A stretch of DNA of 64,000 nt from Prorocentrum cordatum (lineage: Eukaryota; Sar; Dinophyceae; Prorocentrales; Prorocentraceae). The stretch lies in NCBI GenBank assembly GCA_963575745.1, contig CAUYUJ010017849.1, positions 590,923-654,922 of the forward strand, in the 5' to 3' direction. Position 1 is the first letter of the stretch. Each line of letters starts with the position of its first letter. Positions 1-9,832 of this stretch are shown one piece after another. The translations under genes were made by a program, and so were the position numbers. Below the pieces are notes generated by a model that was not told where the DNA came from, did no database searches, and saw only the letters and a list, made by a program, of their open reading frames with translations.

Positions 1-867
1 CCTTCTGGGGGTCGGCGGAATGGCGTAAGCCACTTGAATATTTTGTTTTTACCATCTCAGACGGCTGCGCCGCAGTGTGAAGTGCGAGACGGAGAGGCGA
101 ATGGCCGACAACGGCTCGCACGCGACGCGTCCGCGTGCACAGCGTTCCAAGGCGGCGTGACACGAAGCGGCATGAAAAACTAAACGGAAGGAGGAGGAGG
201 AGGAGGAGGAGGAGGAGGAGGAGGAGGAGGAGGAGGGGAAGAGGGCGGACACGCCACCGAACACGCCACATGCGAGACAAACGGCCGTGGAGGCATTAGG
301 CTGCACCCCAGAAACAACCCACTCTGGAGCGTGAGCGGCAGCCGGGAAAAAAGAGTTCAAGCCCAGAACACGAGGGACAGTGGGAGCTCAGCCCGCGCAC
401 GTTGTGGATTTCCCGACAACTCGAAGCGCAGGGGCGACAGCACCACGATGGGGTGCGCTGGCCCTCTTTCAATGCTCGCAGACCCCTTCCAACGAGGACG
501 CGACGATGATGATTTATTCCTCGAGACCCCCACCCAAGACGACAGTGCCCGCTGAAACGAGACAGAGGTCAAGATGGCAACGCCTTGGCCGCCGCGGCAG
601 CGGCCGAATCGTGTTCCCGCTGCAGCGCTGGCCTCATTTACACTTACTCAATACAAGTACTACCCTCCTCTCTCCCCTGATGACGGGGTTTCCGTATTCG
701 CCCCCCCCCCCCCCCCCCCCCGCGTCCTGTCTTTTTACACGCAGGATTGGTGCGAACTGGGTTTCCAGGCCCCCGCTCGTTCCGAATCGTGTTCCCCGCC
801 TCTCCCGACCGCCTGCTCGGCGAGGCGCGCGCGTCTTCGGCCCCGCCCCGCGGGGGCGATCGCCGCG

Positions 868-914
<47 letters not shown>

Positions 915-1186
915 GGTCCGACATGCGAGTAAGGACTGACAGACTGACTGTGCGAATAAGGGGGAGATCTACGTCATGGTAAGGGATGGGGGGGGGGGGT
1001 AGGACGTCAGATATGACGCGCGCGCACCTAGCTTGACCGCGCCCCTCCCCCCCCCCCCCCCGCACGCCATCTATATCGCTATACCCCGCCCTGTCCTCCA
1101 CCTGTCACCGAGGCCGCCCATCTGCGCTGGGTGAATTCGAGGCCCCCATCATCTCAGCCCCATACTGCCGCTGCCTTTCCAAGAAC
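1..1186. other. Non-coding, low-complexity left edge
   Basis: No convincing gene. The stretch holds a (GGA)n run at about 187-236, a C-tract at 703-720, a (GTC)n run at about 880-915 and further G- and C-tracts near 990 and 1045. Open frames cross these runs in several frames on both strands, which is expected of triplet repeats and is not evidence of coding. Confidence 0.6.
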
Positions 1187-2320
1187 TTAACGCTGGGCGC
1201 CGAACGCGTTCGGAAAGTGGCTCCGCATGACGGACAAAGCAAACTGCATCGGGTAGTCCTGCGATTGCTTCATCTCCCGCTTGTTTCCGTTGACCGCCTT
1301 CTTCCCGTTCGGGCGGGTGGCTGTCGTGTAGAGCGGCAGCTTCGCAGCCTCGGCCTTTTTCACGGCCGCTTTTGCAGTATTGACCTTCTTTGTGGGCGCC
1401 GACGACTTAGCTGTTTTGCTTTTTGCCTTCGACTTCGCCTTGGAGTGGGCCTTGGGCTTCGCCGCGGGCTCTGGGCAACTGAGCGCAACGCCTGGCATGA
1501 GCTCGGCGAACTTCGCCCCAACCATCTTGAGGTCTTCCAAAAGCGCCCCGACGCCCACGAGCAACGTGGGCTTCATGGAAGCGTGGCCGTAGTCGCCGAG
1601 GTTGATCGACAGCGGGAGGACGCTCGGGATCTCCACGAGGAGAGTCTGCATGTTAGGGGTCTCGAAGAACGTGGGCGATCTCGGCTGCTCGATGACCCAG
1701 CTGACGCCGAGGTTATTCGCGATGTAGCAGAGAAGCGCCATCCTGGCGTTAACCTCATTCCCTTCCTGAACAGGCTTACAAGCTTCATTGCCCATGATGT
1801 TACCTCTTCTACGCTTCGTCACGCTGCGGGACACCCACACCCAACTCGAACACTGGGGCCCAGCGAACATCAATCCAGGAGGTTTGATGCGCAACAGCGC
1901 GACGATCACAATGGCAAGGCCTGTGGTGGTGAGGATGTCCATATGATCGACGCACGTTCTGTCAATCGGCAGCACGTTGAGGCCTCCGAGCGTGCCCCAC
2001 TTGGTGATCCGCGCCCGGCCCGCGAACAAGTCGACGGCGTCGACGTTGCGCATCACCGTCAGTTTGGCGACGTCGCACCCTAGGGCTTGGCGGACTGCCG
2101 TTGGTATGAGGGCCACGATCTTTGCTGGAACCTCCCATGGCTCCCCTGGGAACTTCGCCGGGAAGAAGTTCCAGGTCCTGACGTTCTCTAGCGTTACGCT
2201 CGAAACACGAGCGGCGAGGTAGGAGCGTTCGAAATCAGGGAACGTCGCCGTCGGGGCCCCGCCGGCCACGAGAAAGGGCACAACGAGGACGCCGAAGGAC
2301 AAGAAGGGCGCCAACTTCAT
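1187..2320 (-). CDS. C5-methyltransferase-like protein, intronless, with signal-like N-terminus
   Basis: A 377-residue ORF with no intron needed. The ATG at 2320 is chosen because everything upstream in frame is translated triplet repeat and because a relict spliced leader lies 48 bp further out. Residues 1-25 are hydrophobic and resemble a signal peptide or membrane anchor. The core resembles the Rossmann fold of C5-cytosine methyltransferases: VDLFAG (96-101) fits motif I, FAGPQCSSW (152-160) fits the motif IV loop with Cys157 at the nucleophile place, VIEQP (209-213) takes the place of the ENV motif, and DYGHASMKPT (243-252) is a later conserved block. Residues 283-345 form a Lys/Ala-rich tail like those of DNA-binding proteins. 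The canonical PCQ and ENV are replaced, so activity is uncertain; it may be a divergent dinoflagellate paralogue. The LINE at 28.3-35.4 kb carries a related domain. The assignment rests on motifs only. Confidence 0.7.
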   Translation of the reverse strand: MKLAPFLSFGVLVVPFLVAGGAPTATFPDFERSYLAARVSSVTLENVRTWNFFPAKFPGEPWEVPAKIVALIPTAVRQALGCDVAKLTVMRNVDAVDLFAGRARITKWGTLGGLNVLPIDRTCVDHMDILTTTGLAIVIVALLRIKPPGLMFAGPQCSSWVWVSRSVTKRRRGNIMGNEACKPVQEGNEVNARMALLCYIANNLGVSWVIEQPRSPTFFETPNMQTLLVEIPSVLPLSINLGDYGHASMKPTLLVGVGALLEDLKMVGAKFAELMPGVALSCPEPAAKPKAHSKAKSKAKSKTAKSSAPTKKVNTAKAAVKKAEAAKLPLYTTATRPNGKKAVNGNKREMKQSQDYPMQFALSVMRSHFPNAFGAQR

Positions 2321-2367
2321 GGCGGCCGGCAACCAATCAAAGATAAACGGTAAACCGCGATGCCCCA

Positions 2368-2387
2368 CTTGAGCCCAATGGCTGTGG
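2368..2387 (-). promoter_or_regulatory. Relict spliced leader and trans-splice acceptor
   Basis: Read on the minus strand this is CCACAGCCATTGGGCTCAAG. The published dinoflagellate spliced leader ends AGCCATTTTGGCTCAAG, so this copy differs by one deleted T and one T-to-G change within that block. It follows a pyrimidine tract (about 2388-2430 on the complement) and the CACAG gives a 3' splice acceptor, which is the arrangement expected when a trans-spliced mRNA has been reverse-transcribed back into the genome. The intronless gene downstream fits that history. Confidence 0.65.
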
Positions 2388-2390
2388 GCG

Positions 2391-2694
2391 GGGTGGGGGG
2401 GGCGACGGAGGAGGAGGAAGGGGGGGAGAGACGAGGGCGGGGATGGGGTTGCCCTCCGCCCAATGAGGCAGGCCGCCGAACCACCAAGGGGCGAAATCCA
2501 TGCAACCAAAACCCGACACCACATGGCAAATACATGTAGCGAGCTGTGTGACGGCAGCCCGGACGAACCCCATACACCCCCATTCTTCATCCCCCCGCCC
2601 TCCTCCTCCCCCTCCCCCCGCCTCCCCCCCCTCCTCCTTCTCCCCGTTTCCCCCGAATTCTCCCTCGTCCTCCTCCCCCTCCTCCTCCTCCCCC
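2391..2694. other. Pyrimidine-rich upstream region of the methyltransferase-like gene
   Basis: On the minus strand this is CT-rich sequence leading to the acceptor AG. The part at about 2440-2510 resembles the matching region upstream of the gene starting at 8568 (about 8740-8830). No gene is supported. Confidence 0.4.
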
Positions 2695-2803
2695 CCCTCC
2701 TCCTCTTCCTCATTATCATCATCATCATCCCCTCCTCCTCCCCCTCCTCCTCCTCCTCCTCCTCCTTCCTCGTAGTCATCATCACCGTCATCCTCATCAT
2801 CGC

Positions 2804-2846
<43 letters not shown>

Positions 2847-3053
2847 GCCATCGTCATCGTCATCATCATCATCGCCATCATCACCACCACCATCATCGCC
2901 ACGATCATCATCATCATCATCATCATCATCCGCTCCTAGATCCGCTCCAGGATCGGCCACCCCCGGACGACCCCCAGAAATTCGGAGGTGTTTTTGTTTC
3001 TGACAACGCCTCCAAATTCCAAGCGAGCCCCAGATTCGCCCCAGACCATCATC

Positions 3054-3085
<32 letters not shown>

Positions 3086-3449
3086 TGTCATCATCATCAC
3101 CATATCATCATCACCACCACCACCATCATCACCATCTTCATCATCATCACCATCATCATCATCATCCGCTCCACGATCTGGCCCAGGATCCGCCCCAGGA
3201 ATGCCCCCCCCCGGACGACCCTCAGGAATTCGGAGGTGTGTTTTTTCTTTTCCCAAAAAACACCTCCGAATTCCAAGAAGGCCCCAGGATCCACCCCCAT
3301 GATCCGCCCCAGGCCAGGATCATCATCGTCATCGCCATCGTCATCATCGTAGGCATCAGTCAACATCATCGTCATCATCATCGTCGCCGTCGAAATCATC
3401 ATCATCGCCGTCGTCGTCATCATCAGAACCATAATAGTCATCATCATTG

Positions 3450-3504
<55 letters not shown>

Positions 3505-3691
3505 CATCGTTACTATTTCCATCCTCCTCCACCTCCTCATCATCACCCGCTCCAGGATCCGCTCCACGATCGCCCCCCCCCCGCCCCCGGACGACCCCGA
3601 GGAATTCGGAGGCGTTTTCCAGAAAACCCTTCCGAATGCCAAGATGGCTCCAGGGTCCGCACCAGGATCCGCCCCAGGCCAGGACCATCAA

Positions 3692-3748
<57 letters not shown>

Positions 3749-3870
3749 CGTCATCACCGGCATCGGCATCGTCATCATCATCATTATTACCATCAGGATC
3801 ATCATTATCATAATCATCCTCATTTCCATCACCATCACCATCACCATCGCCATCATCATTTTCAACATCA
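2695..3870. repeat. ATC/CAT trinucleotide satellite with interspersed hairpin units
   Basis: Long runs of (ATC)n are interrupted at about 2936-3050, 3168-3320 and 3545-3690 by copies of a roughly 110-150 bp unit. The unit starts with GGATCCGC-type sequence, has a C-tract, then an inverted repeat. His-, Ser- and Ile-rich open frames across the block are products of the triplet repeat, not genes. Confidence 0.85.
3225..3274. repeat. Hairpin inside the ATC-satellite unit
   Basis: GGAATTCGGAGGTG (3225-3238) is the exact reverse complement of CACCTCCGAATTCC (3261-3274), with a T/A-rich loop between. Diverged versions of the same hairpin sit at about 2979-3022 and 3600-3640. Confidence 0.85.
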
Positions 3871-4904
3871 ACATCATGATAATGGCCTGCCCGGGAGGGG
3901 GGGGGGACAACGCAAAATATTATTCACCCCGCCGACCCCCCCCCCCCCAGCCAGAAGCCCCCCCGGGCCTCGCGAGCACCCCTGTAGCCTCAGAGGGCCA
4001 CGTGAAATGTGAAGCAAGAACCTGCGTTGCTGCGTCCGCTCATCTTTCATGTTTTTCACCTTCTCCCCCTCCTCCTCCTCATCCTCCTCCTCTTTCTCAA
4101 CATGTTCCTATGTTTCCTCCTTCCCCTTTTTTCATAATTTTCCTCCTCCCCCCCCTCCTCCTCCTCCTCCCCCTCATCATCATCGTCATCACCATTCGCG
4201 TCTTCTTGCTCCACATATCCGTCTCTCTCCTGGCCCTTGTCCTCGCCATCCCCCGCTCGCCGTCAGGATGGGCGCCGCGGCCCCGAGCCTGCGACGATGA
4301 TGGCCCGTCCTCGTCGCCGAGGGAGGCCGCCTGCCCCGGGCTCGCGGGGGCGGGGGGCGGGGGGGGGGGCATGCGAAGGAGGAGGGGGCGGGGGCGAAGG
4401 AGCAGAAGGAGGACGGCTGGATCGGGATCGTCGGCGGCGCTGGTCAAACCGACCAAACACAGGAGAGGACGTCTTGTTTTGAATAATAAAACGTGAATGA
4501 CCAACCTCGCCCTGGACCCACGACGTGCCCGGACCGATTTTGTCCTCGCATGTGCTTTCAAGGGCCACCAAAGCAGCTGAGACGATACAGCTGCCAAGGT
4601 GGCAACACCGCGGTCGGCCCCCGCTGGCGATCAAAGTGTCGACAGTCACTGGTTATCCTGAAATGTCACGGCGGCGCTGCGACAAAATGTCGCGCAATGC
4701 GTCGCTGGAACATTGGCGCCCCGCGCTGGAATGTCCCAGCGGGCCCCTTGGGTCTCTTTGCCGGCGTAGCGCCGGAACCCTCTGGCGGGCTGACTACGGT
4801 CCCAATATACTGCCATCCGCCCACCTGGGCCCACCCTTCCCTATCCCAGTTCCCGCCGTCGTCACCGGGCGATTTTGCTCGGGGATGTTGCGGCGCCCCT
4901 CTCA
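3871..4904. other. Intergenic, C-tract and CTC-rich
   Basis: Holds C-tracts near 3940, CTC-rich stretches at 4060-4180 and G-rich sequence at 4340-4400. From about 4500 to 4900 it is ordinary mixed sequence in which I see no gene. It lies between the 3' end of one minus-strand gene and the pyrimidine-rich upstream region of the next. Confidence 0.45.
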
Positions 4905-5390
4905 CTACTTCCCATCAAACTTCTTGAGAAGGGACGCCAAATCGCCCACGGGCGCAGCAACTTCGGGCTTGCTCCCTGAGGCCGGCGTGCTGCCCACTGC
5001 TGGAGAAGCATTTGAGGCCGGCGTGCTGCCCGCGCCCTCTGGTTTCTTGCCCTGCGGCGTCGTGTCTGCGCCCTCGGCTTTCTTGCCTGGCGCCTCATCC
5101 TTCTTCGCCGCTGCCCTCTTTGCCGCTGTCTTTGCTCTCTTCGCCACTGGCTCTCCGTCTGCCATGGCCTGTAGCTGGGTCTCCCAGCCCGCCGCAGCGG
5201 CCGCGCGCTTCTTGGCGGCGGCAGCGTCCTCTGCGATCTTCCCCGACTTCTCTTCCCAGCGGCGAAGCTTTGCGGGCATGGCGTCCTTCAGGCGCTTCTC
5301 GCCCTCCGCCCCCAGGAACCGCTGCGTGCCAGCCTCTATGTGGTCTTTAACGAAAGCCATCAAGATGTTCATGATCGTGTTCATGTGGTC
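4905..5390 (-). CDS. Exon 4 (C-terminal) of the four-exon gene
   Basis: Begins DHMNTIMNILMAFVKDHIEA after a CCGCAG acceptor and ends with TAG at 4905. After a helical start it is low complexity: Ala/Lys runs and repeated EGA/GSTP units (EGADTTP, EGAGSTP, VGSTPASG). A basic, disordered tail is likely. Confidence 0.6.
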   Translation of the reverse strand, partial: DHMNTIMNILMAFVKDHIEAGTQRFLGAEGEKRLKDAMPAKLRRWEEKSGKIAEDAAAAKKRAAAAAGWETQLQAMADGEPVAKRAKTAAKRAAAKKDEAPGKKAEGADTTPQGKKPEGAGSTPASNASPAVGSTPASGSKPEVAAPVGDLASLLKKFDGK

Positions 5391-8300
5391 CTGCGGGGCA
5401 CGCGCGACGGAGGCGCGCGCTTCTATGGTCAGCGGCCCGCTGCGGCGGCAATCGGGCGGCCCTGCCCCGCCTGCGGCCGAACTGCCAGGCAGGGCGGGTA
5501 GCGACGGACGGGGGGGTAGAACGGGAGGGGCGGGCGGGGGGGGCGCGGAAGCAGAGAGGGAAGGGCTAGGGGAGGGGTGGGGCAAGTGGACGGGCGAGAT
5601 GCTTGATCCCGCGATCCTTGTTCAGCGCCACGAACAGGGCCTTCGCGCCCATGAGCAGCGCGGTCTTGATCATCATGGCTGCGCCGGGCGAGAAATCGAT
5701 GAGGACGCCAGCGTCGCTGGCCCGCAAGAACTCGGCGCAGAGGTTCGGGTGCAACTCCATGTAGAAGAGCACCACGTTGCCCTTGCCGTCGATCTCCTCG
5801 CCATCCGCGATCTCCGCATCATCGCCTTCCTCCGCGTCGTCGCCTTCCTCCGCCTCGTTGGGCTCGTGAAGCCCGGCCTCCGTCTTCCTGCCGGCGTACT
5901 TGCCGTCGGCTTGGACTCCCCGGAAGATCTTCTCCCTCTCATGCGGCGGCACTTTGGTCATGTTCGCAAGCTCGAGCATAGGGATGGGGCGCGTCGTGCT
6001 GAAGGCAGTGTTGCCCTTCACGAAACGGCGGTCCTCGCCCTTGGCCGTCCTCTTCTTCTTGCGGGCCTGCAGGTAACTCTCGCGGAGGTCGACGGAGCCG
6101 GCCGGGGACCTGGAGGCGCGCAGCTTTTTCATGGCATCAGCGTCGTCTGGCTCCATGTGCAGCTCGTTCAGGAACAGTTTCGGCTTGTAGCTGAGCAGCT
6201 CTTTCATCATGCTCTCGAGGATGAACCTGTTCCTGCCGCTCAGCATGATGATCGCGTCGTCGTCGCCAGCAGCCTCGCACGCGGTCGACATTGCCAACTT
6301 CATGTGTGCATCATCGACGCCCGCTTTCATCCTGTAGGGGCTGCTGTACTTAGGGGGGTCCTTCGTAGCGTCGAGCCCAGAGTTCCACCAGAAGAGCTTG
6401 GTGACGCCGTCGCGCATGAAGCCAGGGGCTTTGACCTTATCTGGCAACTGGGGTTCCCCGTAGTGGTGCTTGACGACGTTTCTCCTGAGGAACTCTTCGG
6501 CGAGCTTGCCCGTCTCCTCCTTGAGCTGCGCCTTGCGCTGCTGACGGAGGTGCTCCAGCTCGTCTTCGGACAGGGGCGCCTCGTCCACGACTTCGGCGCC
6601 CTCGGGGTCGTCGGGCCCATGGCCGCCGCTCCCGCCCCCCACCTTGCCCGTGAGCGCCGGTCGCTCCGCGGCGTAGGCCGCATCGACATCGGCGAGGAGT
6701 TCCTTGATGAAGCCGACCTGCCCGAGGAGTGCCAGAAGAGTGCGACTTACGCCCTGTCCCCCTCTGCCCTAAACAAATCAAGATGGCCCCAGATGACCCC
6801 CTGCCCAGCGAGGGCCCATGGAGGCCAAGAAGCCCTCGGCGGGGAGGCGGGGAAGTGCATATATGATTCCCTCTGGCCCCCTCCCCCGCGAAGGACCCCT
6901 GGGGGCCCGGCAGCCTTGGAAAGCCCGCGTAGGTGGTCAGTAAAAACCCGGATGCGCCATGGCGCGTTATCAGTGGGGCACGAGGAATAGAATAGATACG
7001 TCACCAGCCCCCGGGAATGGCCACGGGGGCCCAGGAGACCTTGGCAAGCCCCTCCCCCGTCCAACCAGTGCTAAGGGGGTGCCCCGGGAAGCTCGCGGCC
7101 AGTTCTGCAAGCGAACCTGCAGCGGCGACGTCGCGCTGCTCAGGACCATCAAATTCTGGTACCGCTTGCCATCGAAAACGGGCCAGAAGATCTCCTGGAC
7201 GATCTTCTCGACCGACTCCTGCGCGTGGATGGGCAGCTCCGCGATCTCGTCCACCGCCGTCCCGTCCAGCTTGCGGCCGACAGGGTGGGCCGCATGGAAT
7301 GCCTTGAACGTCTTGAACGCCGAGAGCAAGGATTCGCATGCCGGGAACCGCGCGAAAATGGCCGCTGGGATCTTGTTCATGCAGGCCAGCGCGCGGGCGT
7401 GTTCAGCCACGTACCTGCCCCCCCGGAGCGAATGCCCGCGGAGGAGAGCGATGTGCAAGTTTTCAGCAGCGTCGCGCAGGAAATTGGGATCGGGCAGCGC
7501 GGCACAGAACGCGTCCAAATATTTCGGTGACTCCTGGATGGAAACAGCCGGATTCCGTCTCCCGAAGATCTCCTCGTTGCGCTCGAACCACCACAATGCG
7601 CTCTCCATGTGAGCGGGTCTGCCCGGGTCCGCCACGGCCATGCTCAACCTACGCAGAACGCGCAAGTGCAAGCGGATGTTCTTGACGCCCATCGTGGTCT
7701 CCGAGTTGGCCCATTTGATGGTGCGGAGCATGTCCGCCACTTCCTGCAGGCATGTAAGCAGGGGGCAAATAAAAAGGTCAGCGGGTTGGTAGACGTGGGA
7801 GGGCGATTACAGAGGCGAGGCGGGCAGGTGGGTAGGTGGGCCGGAAGGGCGGCGAGAGCAATCCTGGGCATTACCACTGCCGGTGGCCTTGGCGCGCTCC
7901 ATCAGCTGGACAAGTTCCCGGCCACGCTGCAAGACACTGTGCCCGATGTCTTCCGCGGCCTTCTCGTCGTTCTCGTTCAGCTGGTAGGCCACGACGAGCT
8001 TGCGGTCCGCCTGCGCGTCGGTGCTGTCGCCGCGCAGCAACGCGAAATGCATGTGGACGTTGTTGAAGACCCTGCGCCAGCTCTCAACGGCCGGGGCAGT
8101 CAAAATGTCGGTGACACCTGCTGCATTAGCTGCGTCCCGAAACGCAGATATCCAAGCGAACAAGTACCGGTCGAGGTTGAGCCTCTGGAAGGTACCCATG
8201 TCCGACTCCTCGAGCGGTGCCCGATACATGGCCATCTCCATGATCACCCCGGGGGGCGGGAATGGAGGCGCTTCCCCGTTGTCCGTGGTCTGCATGAAGA

Positions 8301-8568
8301 ACTCCTTCGTACGAGCCACAGCCCCCTGCAATGGCCACACGCCAGGTATTGCAGTTGCCTCAAAGTTAATGAACGACATGGGGACTTCGGCTGTGAAGTC
8401 GCTGCGGTCGTGCTTCTTACTCTTACTGATCAGCATGTTCACCTTGATCTTCATATCGGGGCCGAGCGGCTGATGAAAATTGACCTTCATGGGCTTGATG
8501 AAATCGAGAAGCTCGTTGACCCATTCAGGGCGCTCCCTGCAATAAGCGGGGGCGCTCTCGTCCGCCAT
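4905..8568 (-). CDS. Four-exon gene of unknown function (about 964 residues)
   Basis: Candidate exons are 8568-7888, 7743-7117, 6717-5617 and 5390-4905. The three candidate introns begin GC, GT and GA, all end CAG, and all are phase 0, so the four blocks join without a frame change. The mixture of donors is typical of dinoflagellates. The ATG at 8568 follows a leader like that of the gene at 2320. The first two exons encode helical, mostly hydrophilic sequence. The third ends in LIDFSPGAAMMIKTALLMG followed by KALFVALNKDRG, which recalls the first strand-loop-helix of a Rossmann-type (methyltransferase-like) fold; that is inference. The last exon is a Lys/Ala-rich tail ending LASLLKKFDGK and then TAG. 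I do not recognise the family. Exon ends could shift, since other AG and GA/GC sites are nearby. Confidence 0.65.
5617..6717 (-). CDS. Exon 3 of the four-exon gene
   Basis: Begins VGFIKELLADVDAAYAAERP after a GGGCAG acceptor. An acidic stretch (NEAEEGDDAEEGDDAEIADG) sits about two thirds along. It ends with the LIDFSPG...ALFVALNK block at a candidate AAG^GA donor. A longer exon running toward 5566 stays open but turns Pro-rich and intron-like. Confidence 0.6.
7117..7743 (-). CDS. Exon 2 of the four-exon gene
   Basis: Begins after a pyrimidine-rich TGCCTGCAG acceptor, first residues EVADMLRTIKWAN, and runs to a CAG^GT donor at 7117. It includes RNEEIFGRRNPAVSIQESP and KTFKAFHAAHPVGRKLDG. No recognised domain. 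Confidence 0.6.
7888..8568 (-). CDS. Exon 1 of the four-exon gene
   Basis: Starts MADESAPAYC and ends at a candidate AAG^GC donor (intron 7887-7744). The exon contains WVNELLDFIKPMKVNF and FNNVHMHFALLRGDSTDA. The phrase HFALLRGDS here and LHIALLRGHS in exon 2 are alike, as are parts of the sequence around them, suggesting that exons 1 and 2 derive from one duplicated domain. Confidence 0.6.
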
Positions 8569-8650
8569 GGGCAAGCACGCGCAGGCCGGCAACGAGTCGC
8601 AGATAAATGCGCGACCGAAGTGCCCCACTTGAACCTGCATTGCCATGGAA
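8569..8650 (-). promoter_or_regulatory. 5' leader shared with the gene at 2320, with possible degenerate spliced leader
   Basis: Read on the minus strand, TTCAAGTGGGGCA is followed within 50 bp by ATTTATCT and CGTTGCCGGCC. The same blocks in the same order precede the gene at 2320 (TCAAGTGGGGCA, GTTTATCT, GGTTGCCGGCC). Just outside lies CAATGCAGGTTCAAG, a weak match (10 of 15 positions) to the end of the dinoflagellate spliced leader, and a pyrimidine tract. The CAG would serve as acceptor. Confidence 0.5.
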
Positions 8651-8904
8651 GGAGGAAAAGGAGGGGGAGTTGAGCAGAAAGGGAAGGGCGAGACGGAGGA
8701 GGATAACGAGGAGGAGAAGGAGGAGACAGAAGGGTGGGGAATGGGGATGCTATTTCTCTTGCCGCCCCTTCCTCCCTGAAGGGGCTGGGCCCCGAAGCAT
8801 CGGGGGCAAAACCCATGAAGGCTGTCCGCTGTGTGCAGCCAACCGGGGTCCCTATCTGGACCCTGGGACCATACGGGAAACATCCGAAATGCCAAACCGT
8901 CCCT

Positions 8905-8960
8905 GGTCTCGGCATCGCTCGGACGTGTGCATTTTTCGTCGTCGCCGTCGTCGTCGAAGA

Positions 8961-9007
<47 letters not shown>

Positions 9008-9760
9008 TCGACGTCGTTGTCATCGTTGTCAGCGTCGTCGTCGTGGTCGTCGTCGTGGTCGTCGTCGCGGTCGTCGTCGTCGTCGTCGTCGCCGCCTCCG
9101 AGGTCGTCGTCGGCGGTCGATGTCCAGCGCCGTCGCACGACGACGACGACGACGACGACGAAAAATGCACACGTCCGAGCGATGCCGAGACCCTCCTCCC
9201 GGGGCCCGGGGACGGCATCCACGGGCCGAAAACGGCGAAAAGACTTCTCGAACCTCGAAGTTCGATCGTTGATCGTCGGACGACGACGACGACGACGAAA
9301 AATGCACACGTCCGAGCGATGCCGAGATCCTCCTCCCCCAGAGGACGGGCCGAGGCCAGAGCACCCGGATCGATTTTTGACGGTCCCGGGGCCCGCGGAC
9401 ACCATCCAGGGGCCGAAAACGGCGAGAAACGTCCCCGAACCTTGAAGCTCGATAGTCGATCGTCGAGCGACGGCGACGACGACGACGACGACACCGACGC
9501 CGACGCCGACGACGACGAAAAATGCACTTGTCCGAGCGATGCCGAGATCGTCCTCCCCCCAGGACGACCGACATCGATTCAAAATCGGTCCCCGGACCCC
9601 TCCCGAGGTCTATCCGACGTAGTTTTTTCACCCCGGATCGAATTTTGACGCTCCCGGGGCCCGCGGACGGCATCCAGGGGCCGAACCTCGAAGTTCGATC
9701 GTCGATCGTCGGACGACGACGACGCCGACGACGAGAAGGGGCCGAGGCCAGAGCACCCTG
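8905..9760. repeat. Dispersed GAC/GTC-rich repeat family, about four copies
   Basis: The block GGCATCGCTCGGACGTGTGC followed by ATTTTTCGTCGTCGTC occurs forward at about 8911 and inverted at about 9160, 9295 and 9520. Copies are joined by CCCGGGGCCCGCGGAC and GGGGCCGAAAACGGCGA segments and by runs of (GAC)n or (GTC)n. A further copy without the head lies at 12410-12545. Long open frames here come from the triplets. Confidence 0.75.
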
Positions 9761-9832
9761 GGCCCCCCCCGGGCTTCCGCTGTCCGCGGTTCGCACTCGA
9801 CGAGGCCCGCGAACAGCGTGGACTCCACCTGC

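Noticed and set aside
4525-6990. 821-residue plus-strand ORF
   Set aside because: It lies opposite the exons of the four-exon gene; the minus strand has better protein-like sequence, splice sites and matching phases.
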